A stretch of 39,531 nt of DNA from Verrucomicrobiaceae bacterium (GCA_007280915.1 QYQL01000053.1:1-39531); one strand, 5' to 3'. Positions 25,202 to 34,122 are shown, numbered from the stretch's first letter. The notes: a model not told the origin generated them from the sequence alone. Translations and numbers: made by a program.

Positions 25202-26321
25202 CCGTCCGTCCGTCGCGATTTTCTGCGCGACGTATCTGCGCCCGGAGATGTTGCACATCCACCGGCACATTGCCGGACTGAAAAACTTCTCGCCGGTCGT
25301 CATCACCCAGAAGCGTGAGGGAGACTGGCCGGTCGAGAGGATCCGTGTGGTGCCGAGGTCGCCGTTCCGCTTTGTCTCGCGCGGGATCGAGCGTTTCAGC
25401 GGAAAGCCGTGGCAGATCAGTGCCGGTGAAGCCCGCCGCATCGGGGAGGCCGGCGCCTCGCTTCTCCACATCTTTTTTGGAAATGTCGCGGTCCATCTTT
25501 TGCCATTGCTGCGCCGGTCCCGGATCCCTGCGGTGGTTTCTTTTCACGGCTCGGACGTCGCCGGGGCGATTGTAACCGCGGAGTATGGTGAGGCCCGGCG
25601 GGAAATGTTCGAGCGATCCCGGCTCGTCCTGTGCCGGTCGGAGCAGCTCGCGGAAAAGGTGGCGGCTCTCGGCTGCGATCCCGCGAAACTCCGGATCATG
25701 AAAACCGTTCTACCGGAGATCGGATTTGTCGACCGCACCCCGCCGCCTGACGGGCAGTGGCAGATTGTCCAGGCCTGCCGGCTGGTTCCGAAAAAGGGTC
25801 TGGCCACCTCGTTGCGCGCGTTTGCGGTTTTCAGCAAAACCTTTCCCGACGCCCGCTTCACCATTGCCGGAGAGGGTCCGATGGAGGAGGAGCTGCGGGA
25901 GTTGGCGTCCTCGCTCGGAGTTGCCGAACGGGTTTCGTTCGCGGGATTTCTTCCGCAGGAATCCTTGCGACAGGTGTATTCCCGATCGCACATTTTTCTG
26001 CATCCGAGCGAGACAGTCGGAGGTGATGTCGAGGGCATTCCCAACTCGCTTCTCGAGGCGATAGCCTCGGGGCTGCCGGTGGTCGCGACCCGGCATGGTG
26101 GCATCCCGGAGGTTGTGGTCGATGGCGCTTCCGGATTGCTGTGCGAAGAGAGGGATCACGCGGCGGTGGCTGCGGCACTTGTCCGGCTGGCTGTCGATTC
26201 CGGTCTCTACCGGAGAATCGCACGGACAGGTTCGGATTCGATCCGCGACCAGTTCTCGGCGGACCGCCGGGTCATGGAAATCGAGAAACTGTATCGCGAG
26301 GCCTGCGGGATCAAACCGTGA
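25191..26321 (+). CDS. GT4-family glycosyltransferase
   Basis: Retaining glycosyltransferase of the GT-B fold using a nucleotide sugar, probably for a surface glycan. The N-terminal half has PSVAIFCATYLRPEM and a VVSFHGSDVAG acceptor-side loop. The C-terminal half has QACRLVPKKGLATSLRAF, FTIAGEGPMEEELREL, and the donor-binding EGIPNSLLEAIASGLPVVAT with the paired Glu residues. The frame is open upstream to 25095 but only antisense-like sequence there. No ATG or GTG fits, so I place the start at a TTG (25191, or 25182), overlapping the preceding gene by about 11 bases. The length of about 376 residues is normal. The sugar specificity cannot be read from sequence. Confidence 0.85.
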   Translation: MNGNRPSVAIFCATYLRPEMLHIHRHIAGLKNFSPVVITQKREGDWPVERIRVVPRSPFRFVSRGIERFSGKPWQISAGEARRIGEAGASLLHIFFGNVAVHLLPLLRRSRIPAVVSFHGSDVAGAIVTAEYGEARREMFERSRLVLCRSEQLAEKVAALGCDPAKLRIMKTVLPEIGFVDRTPPPDGQWQIVQACRLVPKKGLATSLRAFAVFSKTFPDARFTIAGEGPMEEELRELASSLGVAERVSFAGFLPQESLRQVYSRSHIFLHPSETVGGDVEGIPNSLLEAIASGLPVVATRHGGIPEVVVDGASGLLCEERDHAAVAAALVRLAVDSGLYRRIARTGSDSIRDQFSADRRVMEIEKLYREACGIKP

Positions 26322-26965
26322 AAAGCCGATTGCTCTGGCTCACGCTGGCGGGAGCCGCCCTGACCACGGTGGCGGCGACGTGGTTTGTCTGGACGGTATT
26401 CATCGCTCCTCTTCGTTCGGCTGTGGAGCGTGGAAACCGGATCCAGGAGGAATTTGAAAAGGTTCTCAACCTCACGCCGAGGATCTCCGCGAACCATGCC
26501 GTGATATTCGCCCAGAACAGCCCGGTGCTCGAACTGGTCACCGTCGAACGGCAGTCGCTCGCCCGCCACCGCGTCGAGGAGACATGGTTTCATAGCACAA
26601 AAACCTTCGAGATCGAGGCGGCATTCACCGCGCGGGCGGGCTTCAACCTCCGCGATTCTTTCACCGTCAACATCCGCCGCGGGGGAAAGGTGGCGGAGAT
26701 CACACTTCCCCGCGCAAAGATCCTTTCCATCGGAATGGCCGACCTCCGGGTCCTTCGCGATGAAGACGGACTTTGGAACAAACTCACCGCCGCGGACCGC
26801 GAGAAAGCAATCCGGGCCCTTGAGAAAACGGCCAAGGCGGACTTTTTGAAAACCGACATCCTGACTGCGGCCACGCGGGAGATGGAAAACCAGGTCCGCG
26901 AAGTCGCGAAAGCCTCCGGTTGTGAGGCGGTGTTTCCCGGATTCGGCGGCGAACAAAAACCCTGA
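26318..26965 (+). CDS. DUF4230 membrane-anchored protein
   Basis: The GTG at 26318 overlaps the glycosyltransferase stop as GTGA and gives 215 residues: MKSRLLWLTLAG begins an N-terminal membrane anchor (about 4-28), then a mixed alpha/beta extracytoplasmic domain with TFEIEAAFTARAGFNL, ITLPRAKILSIGMADL and a C-terminal helix (EMENQVREVAKASGCEAVF). This is the pattern of DUF4230, which as far as I know has no assigned function. The frame continues upstream inside the glycosyltransferase gene, which I disregard. It ends 22 bases before the convergent hydrolase gene. Confidence 0.72.
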   Translation: MKSRLLWLTLAGAALTTVAATWFVWTVFIAPLRSAVERGNRIQEEFEKVLNLTPRISANHAVIFAQNSPVLELVTVERQSLARHRVEETWFHSTKTFEIEAAFTARAGFNLRDSFTVNIRRGGKVAEITLPRAKILSIGMADLRVLRDEDGLWNKLTAADREKAIRALEKTAKADFLKTDILTAATREMENQVREVAKASGCEAVFPGFGGEQKP

Positions 26966-26987
26966 GCTGTTTTTCGGGGAACAGCGC

Positions 26988-27947
26988 CTAATCCACAAAC
27001 GGCTCGACCGCCTTGAGTGTTTCGCGGAGCGCGCGGTATCCGAAGTGTCCCTGTCGCACGCGGAGCAGGCGGGAACCTTTCCACTGTCTGGTGAGAAGCT
27101 TGAGATCCACGAGCGGGGAGACCCTGTCGTATAGGCCCGCTGTGATGATGATGCGGTCGGGATTGCAGAGCGGGATGCCGTGGAGCGGCGAGATCAGGTG
27201 GAAGTGACGGCTCGTTTGATTCGGGGCGTGCCCGCGAGCCCGCAGGAACGTCCGCATCGAGGAGGCGCCGGGGTTTTCCCAGATCGCCTTCTCGACATTC
27301 ACGATCGGCTGGACAAGGGCCATGAACCGGAAATCGTGCTCCAGAAATGAGAGAAGAGCACCCGTCCACCCGCCGTAGCTGGTTCCAATGAGGGCGAACT
27401 CTCCCGCGCCTTTTGTCCGGAGGATCGCCATGAGTTGGCGGAGTTCGACGACCCCCTGCCGGAGCCCTTCCGCATTGCGCACGAGGTCGGCCGTGATCGC
27501 CAGCTCCCCGTTCATCATTTTTTTCGGCGTGCGCGAGTAGTGGTAGGGGAGGTGAGGAAACGCGACCGACCATCCGCGCTTGTTGAATGTGGCCGCCACC
27601 CGCCGGTAGCCGACATCGCTGGCGCTCATGAGGGCATGGAGAAGGAGCAGGACCGGCGCACCTTTGCGGGCGGCGGGATAAAATCTCACACGCGCGCAGT
27701 CGTTCTCCGGAAATCCGCTTGGAAGCGGCGTGTCCCATTGGATCCAGCCATCGCGCTGCCTGGGACGCGTGACCGCAGGCATCCGGAAATATTCCTCGCG
27801 GCTCATCGACGAACAGGCCTCAAGGTAGTCCTGCAATTCCTTTTTCGTGGTGCTGTCCGCCCTGCGGCGCCATTGCAGGATGTTCATCATTCCGCACATG
27901 GCGCCGTCCATCCCCCACGAAGCCGTTTTTTCAACAAGACGTCTCAT
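26988..27947 (-). CDS. Alpha/beta hydrolase (ABHD18-like)
   Basis: Serine hydrolase fold of 319 residues. The oxyanion strand VLLLLHALMSASDVGY (about 99-114) and the nucleophile elbow GTSYGGW (Ser190) are clear; Asp274 (LYDRVSP) and His301 (QGHFGYR) complete a plausible triad. The large cap and the PHLPYHYSRTP segment resemble abhydrolase family 18 proteins. There is no signal peptide, so it is probably cytoplasmic. The start overlaps the acyltransferase stop as ATGA. Together with that gene it suggests lipid handling, but the substrate is unknown. Confidence 0.8.
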   Translation of the reverse strand: MRRLVEKTASWGMDGAMCGMMNILQWRRRADSTTKKELQDYLEACSSMSREEYFRMPAVTRPRQRDGWIQWDTPLPSGFPENDCARVRFYPAARKGAPVLLLLHALMSASDVGYRRVAATFNKRGWSVAFPHLPYHYSRTPKKMMNGELAITADLVRNAEGLRQGVVELRQLMAILRTKGAGEFALIGTSYGGWTGALLSFLEHDFRFMALVQPIVNVEKAIWENPGASSMRTFLRARGHAPNQTSRHFHLISPLHGIPLCNPDRIIITAGLYDRVSPLVDLKLLTRQWKGSRLLRVRQGHFGYRALRETLKAVEPFVD

Positions 27948-28651
27948 GGTTCGGCCATGCGTTGCTGGGGAGAGTGAGGCAGATCGTTTTCCCCGAGCCC
28001 GAACCGCACGACCATGTCATCCTTGAGGCGGACGATCGCGGTTGCAAGAGCCTCCCTCATCACCTCGCGCGCTGCCCCGCGCTTCATTTCACCCGAAGGC
28101 GGGGGGATCGCCGGCCCGACTCCGATAAAGACCCGCGCCCTCCGCCAGGGAAGCCAGTTCTTCGCGTTGTAGAGGCGCTCGCTGCCGAGGATGACAACCG
28201 GCACGATCGGGCACCCGGCACGGACCGCAAGCATCACCGCACCCTCCTGCATCGGGGCCCCGGCCAGAATCGAACGCTCCCCGTCGCGGATGCCCCCTTC
28301 GGGAAAAACTCCGATCACACGTCCGCCATCGAGCCGGCGCAGTGCCTCGCGCAGCGCGTGCCGGTCGTCGCCACCGCGGTCCACCGGGATCACATCCAGC
28401 CAGCGGAACCCGCGGTCCGACCAGCCCGCCGCGAAAAGTTCTGACATGGCGATCCAGTCGATCTTCCGGGGAAACCATCCGCTCAAAAACGGGGGATCGA
28501 AGTGGCTGATGTGATTCGACGCCATCACGAAAGCCCCCTTCGGCGGCCTTTCAAAAACCACCCGCCTCACCCGCGCGCCGACGGTCAGAATCAGGCGCAG
28601 CGAGCCAACGACGAAACAGTAAAAGGCAAAGTGGAAAAGAGGCGTGATCAA
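27944..28651 (-). CDS. plsC: 1-acyl-sn-glycerol-3-phosphate acyltransferase (PlsC family)
   Basis: Membrane-associated acyltransferase that makes phosphatidic acid, or a close relative. From a TTG at 28651 it has 235 residues: an N-terminal hydrophobic helix (about 5-24), the catalytic block NHISHFD (46-52, His47 and Asp52), VIPVDRGG, FPEGG (116-120) for glycerol-phosphate binding, and GCPIVPVVILGSERLY. No ATG fits; the TTG overlaps the uracil-DNA glycosylase stop as TTGA, matching the coupling style of this genome. The frame continues open through that gene but as shadow sequence. The gene overlaps the hydrolase downstream. Confidence 0.86.
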   Translation of the reverse strand: MITPLFHFAFYCFVVGSLRLILTVGARVRRVVFERPPKGAFVMASNHISHFDPPFLSGWFPRKIDWIAMSELFAAGWSDRGFRWLDVIPVDRGGDDRHALREALRRLDGGRVIGVFPEGGIRDGERSILAGAPMQEGAVMLAVRAGCPIVPVVILGSERLYNAKNWLPWRRARVFIGVGPAIPPPSGEMKRGAAREVMREALATAIVRLKDDMVVRFGLGENDLPHSPQQRMAEP

Positions 28652-29478
28652 GCGGCGGCCTTGGTGAAAAATGCGCGCTGTTTCGGGGTGATTCTCTTCC
28701 CGAGTTTTTCGAGGGCGAGGAGCATGTCCTCCCAGACCTTGCGCTTCTCGGAGAGGGATTGGTTGCGGAGGAGGTAGGCCGGGTGGTAGGTGACCATGAC
28801 CGGCGTTCCCCGGAATTCGAGCCAGCGGCCGCGGAGATCGCGCATCGGCGACGTGTCCCCGAGCAGCCCCTCCGTCGCGGTCGCGCCGAGAGCAACGATG
28901 ACTTTTGGGCGGACCAGCTCGATTTGCTCCCCGAGCCAGGGCAGGCAGGTGGCCATCTCGGCGGGCTTCGGCTTCCGGTTCCCGGATTCTCCGGCCGGCA
29001 TGTCGGGCCGGCATTTGAGAACGTTCGCAATGTAAATATCGGATCGCTCGAAGCCCATGGCCTGGATGATTTTCGTGAGAAGCTGCCCGGCTTTGCCGAC
29101 GAACGGCTCGCCCTGCTCGTCTTCATCCGCTCCGGGGGCCTCGCCGACGAACATCAGGTCCGCCTCCGGATTTCCCAAGCCGAAAACGACCTGAGTGCGC
29201 GAGCGGACGAGATGGGGACACTTCTCGCAGGCCAGCACGGCTTTGCGCAGAGAGGCCATCGTCCATTTTCCCGAGGCCGGTGCAGGCGGGCTGCCCGGAT
29301 CTTCCGCCAGTGTGGTCGGGGAGCGTGGCATACGGGGTTTCGGTGGATTCGCCCGCGCGGCTTCGCAAAGTTTCTTCAGCGCGGCGGTGGAGCCTTTCGG
29401 CGCGGGCTTGATGCCCTGCTGGATCTTTTGCAACATTGGCAGTGTGGCGTGCAGAGCCTGCTGGAACGTATCGCTCAT
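28648..29478 (-). CDS. Family 4 uracil-DNA glycosylase (Fe-S)
   Basis: Base-excision repair enzyme removing uracil from DNA. The 276-residue protein has a proline-rich N-terminal extension (about 1-70), then the family 4 core: CEKC (84-87) with Cys156 and Cys178 as likely 4Fe-4S ligands, [20 protein letters not shown] (112-131), the ANVLKCRPD strand, and YHPAYLLRN (231-239) near the C-terminus. The spacing between the last two cysteines is a little long because of a Gly/Lys/Pro-rich loop. The N-terminal extension resembles that of phage SPO1 polymerase-like UDGs. It shares a 4-base overlap with plsC. Confidence 0.9.
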   Translation of the reverse strand: MSDTFQQALHATLPMLQKIQQGIKPAPKGSTAALKKLCEAARANPPKPRMPRSPTTLAEDPGSPPAPASGKWTMASLRKAVLACEKCPHLVRSRTQVVFGLGNPEADLMFVGEAPGADEDEQGEPFVGKAGQLLTKIIQAMGFERSDIYIANVLKCRPDMPAGESGNRKPKPAEMATCLPWLGEQIELVRPKVIVALGATATEGLLGDTSPMRDLRGRWLEFRGTPVMVTYHPAYLLRNQSLSEKRKVWEDMLLALEKLGKRITPKQRAFFTKAAA

Positions 29479-29583
29479 CGGCGCGTTGTATCAGCTTGCC
29501 GGCGTCAACGCCTCCCTTTTTCTCTGCGCGGAAGATTCTCTGGAATGTTTTGGAATTTTCCGTCAATATCCATATCCCATCCA

Positions 29584-30132
29584 ATGAAACCATTCTTTGC
29601 ACTCACCGCTTTTCTGGCCCTCATCCTGACTGCCTGCAACCAGTTACCATCTTCCTCCACCAAGGGTGGGGTCGCCCTCATTGATCTGGATGCCGTCGCC
29701 AAGCGGCTTGGCCGCGACGTATCCATTGTTCAGGAATTAAAAAACGCCGCCAACCCGCTCGGCGAGCAACTCACGGCGGCCCAAAAGGAAGCACGCGGGA
29801 AATTTGAGAGCCTCAGGCAGTCGGTCGGGGCGAAGCCGACGGATGCCGACAACCAGAAGCTGGCCGAACTGGAACGCGAGCTGAATCTCGAACTTCAGCA
29901 AAAACAGCAGCAGGCCCAGCAGGAACTCAATACAAAGCAGGCCACGTTGATCAACCGCTTCCGCGAGGAGGTCCGCCCCGTGGCCATGAAAATTGCTTCC
30001 GACAAGGGGCTCGGTGCAGTGTTTCTGAAAAGCGATGCACTTGTCCTTGGCAACGAACCCGCCCTCGACATCACCGATGACGTGGTTGCCGAACTGACCC
30101 GGACCGGCGGCGCTCCCGCACAGCCGCTGTAA
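29584..30132 (+). CDS. OmpH/Skp-like lipoprotein
   Basis: A 182-residue exported protein. The signal ends in the lipobox LTAC (Cys18), so it should be lipidated. The mature part begins VALIDLDAVAKRLG, the OmpH start pattern, and has a long Gln/Lys/Glu-rich coiled coil (about 50-135, ELNLELQQKQQQAQQELN) before a compact C-terminal strand (GLGAVFLKSDALVLGN). Skp/OmpH proteins are periplasmic chaperones for outer-membrane proteins; a lipidated form is less usual. The ATG at 29584 is fixed by the signal peptide, because the frame extends upstream through antisense sequence of the glycosylase gene. It is not beside bamA or lpxD. Confidence 0.8.
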   Translation: MKPFFALTAFLALILTACNQLPSSSTKGGVALIDLDAVAKRLGRDVSIVQELKNAANPLGEQLTAAQKEARGKFESLRQSVGAKPTDADNQKLAELERELNLELQQKQQQAQQELNTKQATLINRFREEVRPVAMKIASDKGLGAVFLKSDALVLGNEPALDITDDVVAELTRTGGAPAQPL

Positions 30133-30140
30133 GCATTTCC

Positions 30141-31064
30141 TCAGTTCTCCTCGATAAAGACATCCATCTGCTGTCCGACGTAGATCGGAAAGCCTGGGCT
30201 TTGGAACCGGAAGATGACCTGGAGAACCCGGGTGTCCACCCGCTCGGTGCTCTCTCCGGAAAGGGATTTTTTCGGGAGGATATAGGGTTCGATGCGGACA
30301 AATTCGAGCGGGATCGCCTTCTCGCGCGAGCCCTTGAGGTAAGCGACAGCCTTGCAGCCCGGCCGCACCCGCGGTGCGTCGGATTCATCCACATCGGCAC
30401 GGAGTTGGAGAGTGCTCACATCTCCCAGGAGGATGGCCGGCTCCGCAGAATTGACGGCGGCATATTCCCCTGCGCGGATATTCACCTGGAGGACCGTGCC
30501 GTCGCGCGGGGACCGCACGGAAAGCAGGTCGAGCCGGACTTTGGCATCGTTGAGTTGGGCCCGGGCGAGATCGAGATCCGCTGCCGCGCGCTCATACTGC
30601 CGCTGTGCGCTCTGAAGGGCGAATTCATCGCGCTGCGCCTGGTCGAAGCTCGCGACATTTTTCGCGCGGAGCTGGGTCGTGCGGTCAAGCGTGTCTTTCC
30701 GGTCCGCGACAAGCGTCGCGGTCTCGGCGAGCCGAGCCTTCTGGACCTCCACCTGCGCCTCGGACGTTTTCACCGTGGCGGCGGCATCGCGGTCGTCCAT
30801 CGTGAAAAGCAGGTCGCCCGACTTCACATGATCGCCGACCCGGACGGCAACCTTCCCGACGAGTCCGGATGCGGAGGGTGCGATCCGCACGTTTTCATTC
30901 GTGCTCTCGACGATCCCGCGGGCTCCGATGGACTGGGCATAGGGCGACTGCGGCGGCGGGACGAGCGGTTCGGGTGCGGGACCGCTCTGGCGGAGGCGCA
31001 GGACGAGGAGAACCACGGCGATGATGCCGAGCAGGGCGAGGAAAACAGTGGGGCGTTTAAGCAT
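30141..31064 (-). CDS. Membrane-fusion (HlyD/DevB-type) subunit of an ABC exporter
   Basis: Periplasmic adaptor of 307 residues. It has one N-terminal membrane anchor (about 6-23), a split lipoyl-like domain (SGLVGKVAVRVGDHVKSGD, about 67-85, and SPRDGTVLQVNIRAGEY, about 195), a helical hairpin between them (about 95-185), and a beta-barrel domain. It would bridge the permease and an outer-membrane channel. Its start overlaps the ATPase stop by eight bases. The three genes in the order permease, ATPase, adaptor match a DevBCA-like system. The stop lies eight bases from the convergent OmpH-like gene. Confidence 0.87.
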   Translation of the reverse strand: MLKRPTVFLALLGIIAVVLLVLRLRQSGPAPEPLVPPPQSPYAQSIGARGIVESTNENVRIAPSASGLVGKVAVRVGDHVKSGDLLFTMDDRDAAATVKTSEAQVEVQKARLAETATLVADRKDTLDRTTQLRAKNVASFDQAQRDEFALQSAQRQYERAAADLDLARAQLNDAKVRLDLLSVRSPRDGTVLQVNIRAGEYAAVNSAEPAILLGDVSTLQLRADVDESDAPRVRPGCKAVAYLKGSREKAIPLEFVRIEPYILPKKSLSGESTERVDTRVLQVIFRFQSPGFPIYVGQQMDVFIEEN

Positions 31065-31767
31065 GGTGATAGTTCTTCGGGTCGTTATGGATGCCGGTCA
31101 CGCGTCCATCTTCCATTTCAGCGATGCGGTCGGCAAAGTGATAAATCCGGTTGTCGTGGGAGACGACAATGACGCAGCGGTCCGGCTGGAGCGCGCTGGA
31201 TTTGAGAAGGTCGAGGGTCTTTTGTCCCGTGGCAGCGTCGAGCGATGCGGTCGGCTCATCGCAGATGATGAGGCGGGGTTCGTGGGCCAGCGCCCTCGCG
31301 ATGGCGACGCGCTGCTGCTGGCCTCCGGAGAGCTGGGAGGGATACGAGTGCCGTTTTTCCCCGATACCGACTTTTTCGAGAACCTCCCCCGCGCGTCGCG
31401 TCGCCTCGGCGGTGGATACCCCGTTCAAAATGAGCGGGACCGAGGCATTTTCCACGGCAGTGAGCGTCGGGATGAGGTTGAACTGCTGGAAGATGAACCC
31501 CACATTTTCGCACCGGAACCGCGTGATCTGGCCCTCCTTCATCGCCCGGAGGTCGTGGTCAAAGACCGTGAGCCGGCCCTCCTCGCATTTCAACGTTCCG
31601 CAGATCACGCTGAGAAGGGTGGTCTTCCCGCAGCCCGAGGGACCCACGATCATCAGAAGCTCGCCGAATTTTGCGTCGAGCGTCGCGCCCTTGAGCGCAT
31701 ACGTGCGCGTATCGCCGGCGGGGAACGACTTCACGACATTCTCCACGTTGATCGCGAGGTTGCTCAT
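31057..31767 (-). CDS. ABC transporter ATPase (DevA/LolD-type)
   Basis: Nucleotide-binding subunit of 236 residues: Walker A GPSGCGKTT (42-50), the Q-loop in GFIFQQFNL, the LSGGQQQR signature (146-153), Walker B LIICDEP (166-172) and the H-loop VVSHDNR. It belongs to the MacB/LolD/DevA group that pairs with FtsX-like permeases. The ATG at 31767 overlaps the permease stop as ATGA; the longer frame upstream is out-of-frame permease sequence. Confidence 0.92.
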   Translation of the reverse strand: MSNLAINVENVVKSFPAGDTRTYALKGATLDAKFGELLMIVGPSGCGKTTLLSVICGTLKCEEGRLTVFDHDLRAMKEGQITRFRCENVGFIFQQFNLIPTLTAVENASVPLILNGVSTAEATRRAGEVLEKVGIGEKRHSYPSQLSGGQQQRVAIARALAHEPRLIICDEPTASLDAATGQKTLDLLKSSALQPDRCVIVVSHDNRIYHFADRIAEMEDGRVTGIHNDPKNYHHA

Positions 31768-32897
31768 CGGAAGACGACCGCCGGCTCGAGGCGCGCGACC
31801 TTGATCAGGCCGATCAGGGCGGAAAAAGAGCAGATGAAAACAATGACGATGGCAACGAAGGTGGGGACCTGCCACGGCATGAAGAACGGCGGCTGTTCTT
31901 TGACGAGCACGACACTTCCGAACCACGAGACCAGCCCGACCCCGATCCCGTAACCGATGAAGCCGACGGAAAACGCCTGCAGGAGGACCATCGCCGCAAG
32001 CGTCGGCATCCGCGCGCCCATTGCCTTGAAGGCCGCAAGGAATCGCAGGTTGTCGTGTACAAAAAGGTAGAACGTCTGCCCGGCAATCGCGATCCCGACG
32101 ATGATCCCGAGGATGACCACGGTTCCGATGGAAATCGGGATGCCTGTATTTTTGATATACCACAAGACGGTGAGCCAGAAGAGGTTGTCCTTTGTGATCG
32201 CGCGAAGGCCGGGCAGGCGGCTGATCCGCGCGGCCAACTCTTCATCCGTCACGCCGGCGCTCGGGCCGGCGAGAACGAAGCTGAGTTGCTTGCGCGTGGG
32301 CTTCGTGTATTCCATTGCCCGGTCGAATGTCGTGTAGATATACGGCTGCCCGAAAAAGCTTCTCGCCGCATGGCAGATCCCGACCACCCGAGCCTCCTTG
32401 TCGTTGATCTCAAACGTCGTCCCGAGCTGGATTTTGATTCCTTTCTTGCGGAATTTTTCCACGGCGACCTGATCCACGATGACCGCATTCGGCAGCCGGA
32501 GGTCCTCGATCCGGCCCGCGCGCATCTCCATGGGGCGCCCGGTCAGGGTGCCGGTGTCGAGGCCGGTTAGTTGCACGTTTTGAAACGAGCCGTCGGCCAG
32601 TCTCGCCTGCTCCATGCCGATGAAGAGAGGGACCGCCCAGGCCACCCCGGGCACGCTGCGCACCCGCTCGACCTCGATCTGCCGCATCGGTATCACCTCG
32701 TTCGCCTGCTCGACTTTCGCATCCACCACCCAGACCGGAGCCCCGATGTTTCTCACCGTGGCCGTCGTCCACATCATCAGCCCGCAGAACACCGAAATCT
32801 GCTGGCACATCAGCAGCGAGCAGAACGACAGGCCGCAGACGAGCATCGCATACTTCGCGCGATCGCGAAAAAGCATTTTCAAGGCAATTCCCAGCAT
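31764..32897 (-). CDS. ABC transporter permease (DevC/FtsX-type)
   Basis: A 377-residue membrane subunit with the four-segment MacB/FtsX layout: one N-terminal helix (about 17-43), a large periplasmic domain (about 45-250), and three C-terminal helices (about 256-285, 305-330 and 343-368). The N-terminus MLGIALKMLFRDRAKYAMLV and the coupling-loop region RFLAAFKAMGAR are typical. It pairs with the ATPase and adaptor that follow. DevBCA in cyanobacteria exports glycolipids; the substrate here is unknown. A promoter-like sequence lies only a few bases before the ATG. Confidence 0.9.
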   Translation of the reverse strand: MLGIALKMLFRDRAKYAMLVCGLSFCSLLMCQQISVFCGLMMWTTATVRNIGAPVWVVDAKVEQANEVIPMRQIEVERVRSVPGVAWAVPLFIGMEQARLADGSFQNVQLTGLDTGTLTGRPMEMRAGRIEDLRLPNAVIVDQVAVEKFRKKGIKIQLGTTFEINDKEARVVGICHAARSFFGQPYIYTTFDRAMEYTKPTRKQLSFVLAGPSAGVTDEELAARISRLPGLRAITKDNLFWLTVLWYIKNTGIPISIGTVVILGIIVGIAIAGQTFYLFVHDNLRFLAAFKAMGARMPTLAAMVLLQAFSVGFIGYGIGVGLVSWFGSVVLVKEQPPFFMPWQVPTFVAIVIVFICSFSALIGLIKVARLEPAVVFR

Positions 32898-32906
32898 GAT
32901 CCGGAA

Positions 32907-32934
32907 TACTTAACCCCATTAAGAATTCCGTCAA
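32907..32934 (-). promoter_or_regulatory. Possible promoter of the exporter genes
   Basis: On the minus strand TTGACG (32934-32929) and TAAGTA (32912-32907) are 16 bases apart in the 59-base gap between the nfeD-like gene and the permease. Transcription would start only about three bases before the ATG at 32897, giving a nearly leaderless message. The match is moderate and untested. Confidence 0.35.
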
Positions 32935-32956
32935 CCCCGGGTCCGAAGAAAGGAGA

Positions 32957-33412
32957 CTACAGGACTGCGCGCACAACAACCCGCATGCCTTCCTGCAGGA
33001 CGACCTCGATTTTTTGTCCGGGCTCGATCAGGCCGCTTTCGGCCACGACATCAATCCGGCGGCCGCCAATGACGGCAGTGCCTGCCGGACGGAGCGGGGT
33101 AACGGCTTCGCCGGTTGCTCCGAGAAGGGATTGGAGAGGAATGGAACTGGGAAGAGACTTCTTCAGCATCATCTTTTTCCCGATCGGCGTGCTTGGGAAG
33201 AGATTGATCCAGAGAAAAAATCCGGTGATCAGAAGCACCGCGAGCGCGGCGAATGCCAATGTGCCAAGAAGCGGTCCGTAGGTCATGTAGCAGAGCGCCA
33301 CCATGCCGGCGAGGCACAGTCCACCGAGCACGCCAAGCACCATGCCCGGCACGAAAACTTCGGCGGCAATGAGAAGGAAGCCAACGATCGCCAGAACGAT
33401 GATGGCGGTCAT
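32957..33412 (-). CDS. NfeD-like membrane protein
   Basis: A 151-residue protein with two or three N-terminal membrane helices (about 3-22, 26-45, 50-72) and a C-terminal OB-fold-like domain (about 95-151, LLGATGEAVTPLRPAGTAVI, RRIDVVAESGLIEPGQKIEV). This is the short NfeD class; relatives work with SPFH/stomatin proteins in membrane quality control, but no such partner is in the window. The start overlaps the preceding secreted-protein gene as ATGA. Confidence 0.87.
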   Translation of the reverse strand: MTAIIVLAIVGFLLIAAEVFVPGMVLGVLGGLCLAGMVALCYMTYGPLLGTLAFAALAVLLITGFFLWINLFPSTPIGKKMMLKKSLPSSIPLQSLLGATGEAVTPLRPAGTAVIGGRRIDVVAESGLIEPGQKIEVVLQEGMRVVVRAVL

Positions 33413-34122
33413 TCCTCTTCCTTCGGGCCGATCGTTCGCTCGCCGGTGACCGCTTCCTGAAGCGAACCGATGAAGCGGAGAGTCGAGTCTTTTGTGCTTC
33501 TCGCGGCGCGGCTGGCGGCGGTTTCGACATCGTTGGCGAGTCCGCCCTTGCGGCTTTCTTTGGCTGTCGAGTCCGCGCGTGCGCGCAGATCTGGATCCGT
33601 CTGGAGCGGGCTCACAATCGATCCTCCATTGGCGGAGATCCGGATGGATCCCACCGATGCTCCCATATGGTCGTAGAGTTTGACGGTCCAGACCGGTGCG
33701 TTGCTCTGCGGGTCCGTGCGCAGAGTATAATCAATCCAGTGGAACCCGACTCCGCTTTTTGTTGCTTCCGACTGAACAGTTGAGAAGACCCTGTCCGAGT
33801 CGAAGGTGAGGAGTTTCGTTTCGAGCGGAGCCAGTCCGACAACATCGGTCGTGCCGCGCAGCGGCGCGCGTTCAGCCGTGATCTTACCACCTGCCACGGT
33901 GACCTCGCGGACTCCCCCCCTTGCCTTCGGATCGCTGAGGAGCAGCGTCCACTCGCGCGGCTGGGGTTCCCCCCGTTCGCCGTGGATTTCCACCACCTGT
34001 GCGGACTTTCCATACGGCTGCGTTTTCACCGCTTCGATGCCGGAAAATGCGGGCCCGGCCGGCGCTGCAAATGCCGGACCCATGGAAATCGCCGCAGCGA
34101 GAACGGTGAGAAATCGTGACAT
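33409..34122 (-). CDS. Secreted protein of unknown function
   Basis: From the ATG at 34122 the product has 237 residues with a Sec signal (MSRFLTVLAAAISMGPAFAA). The mature part has a beta-rich segment with REWTLLLSDPKARGG, FHWIDYTLRTD and WTVKLYDHMGASVGSIRIS, and an Arg/Ala/Ser-rich C-terminal tail. I recognise no domain. The frame is open to 34293, but the added 57 residues look random and destroy the signal peptide. It is translationally coupled to the nfeD-like gene, so the two may act together at the envelope. It is divergent from lutA across 139 bases. Confidence 0.7.
   Translation of the reverse strand: MSRFLTVLAAAISMGPAFAAPAGPAFSGIEAVKTQPYGKSAQVVEIHGERGEPQPREWTLLLSDPKARGGVREVTVAGGKITAERAPLRGTTDVVGLAPLETKLLTFDSDRVFSTVQSEATKSGVGFHWIDYTLRTDPQSNAPVWTVKLYDHMGASVGSIRISANGGSIVSPLQTDPDLRARADSTAKESRKGGLANDVETAASRAARSTKDSTLRFIGSLQEAVTGERTIGPKEEE

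Noticed and set aside
26966-26985. Hairpin GCTGTT / AACAGC between the convergent DUF4230 and hydrolase genes
   Set aside because: Only six paired bases and no T-run on either side, so I do not call it a terminator.
28759-29583. Long plus-strand extension ahead of the OmpH-like lipoprotein
   Set aside because: It runs antisense through the uracil-DNA glycosylase gene; the lipoprotein signal peptide begins cleanly at 29584.
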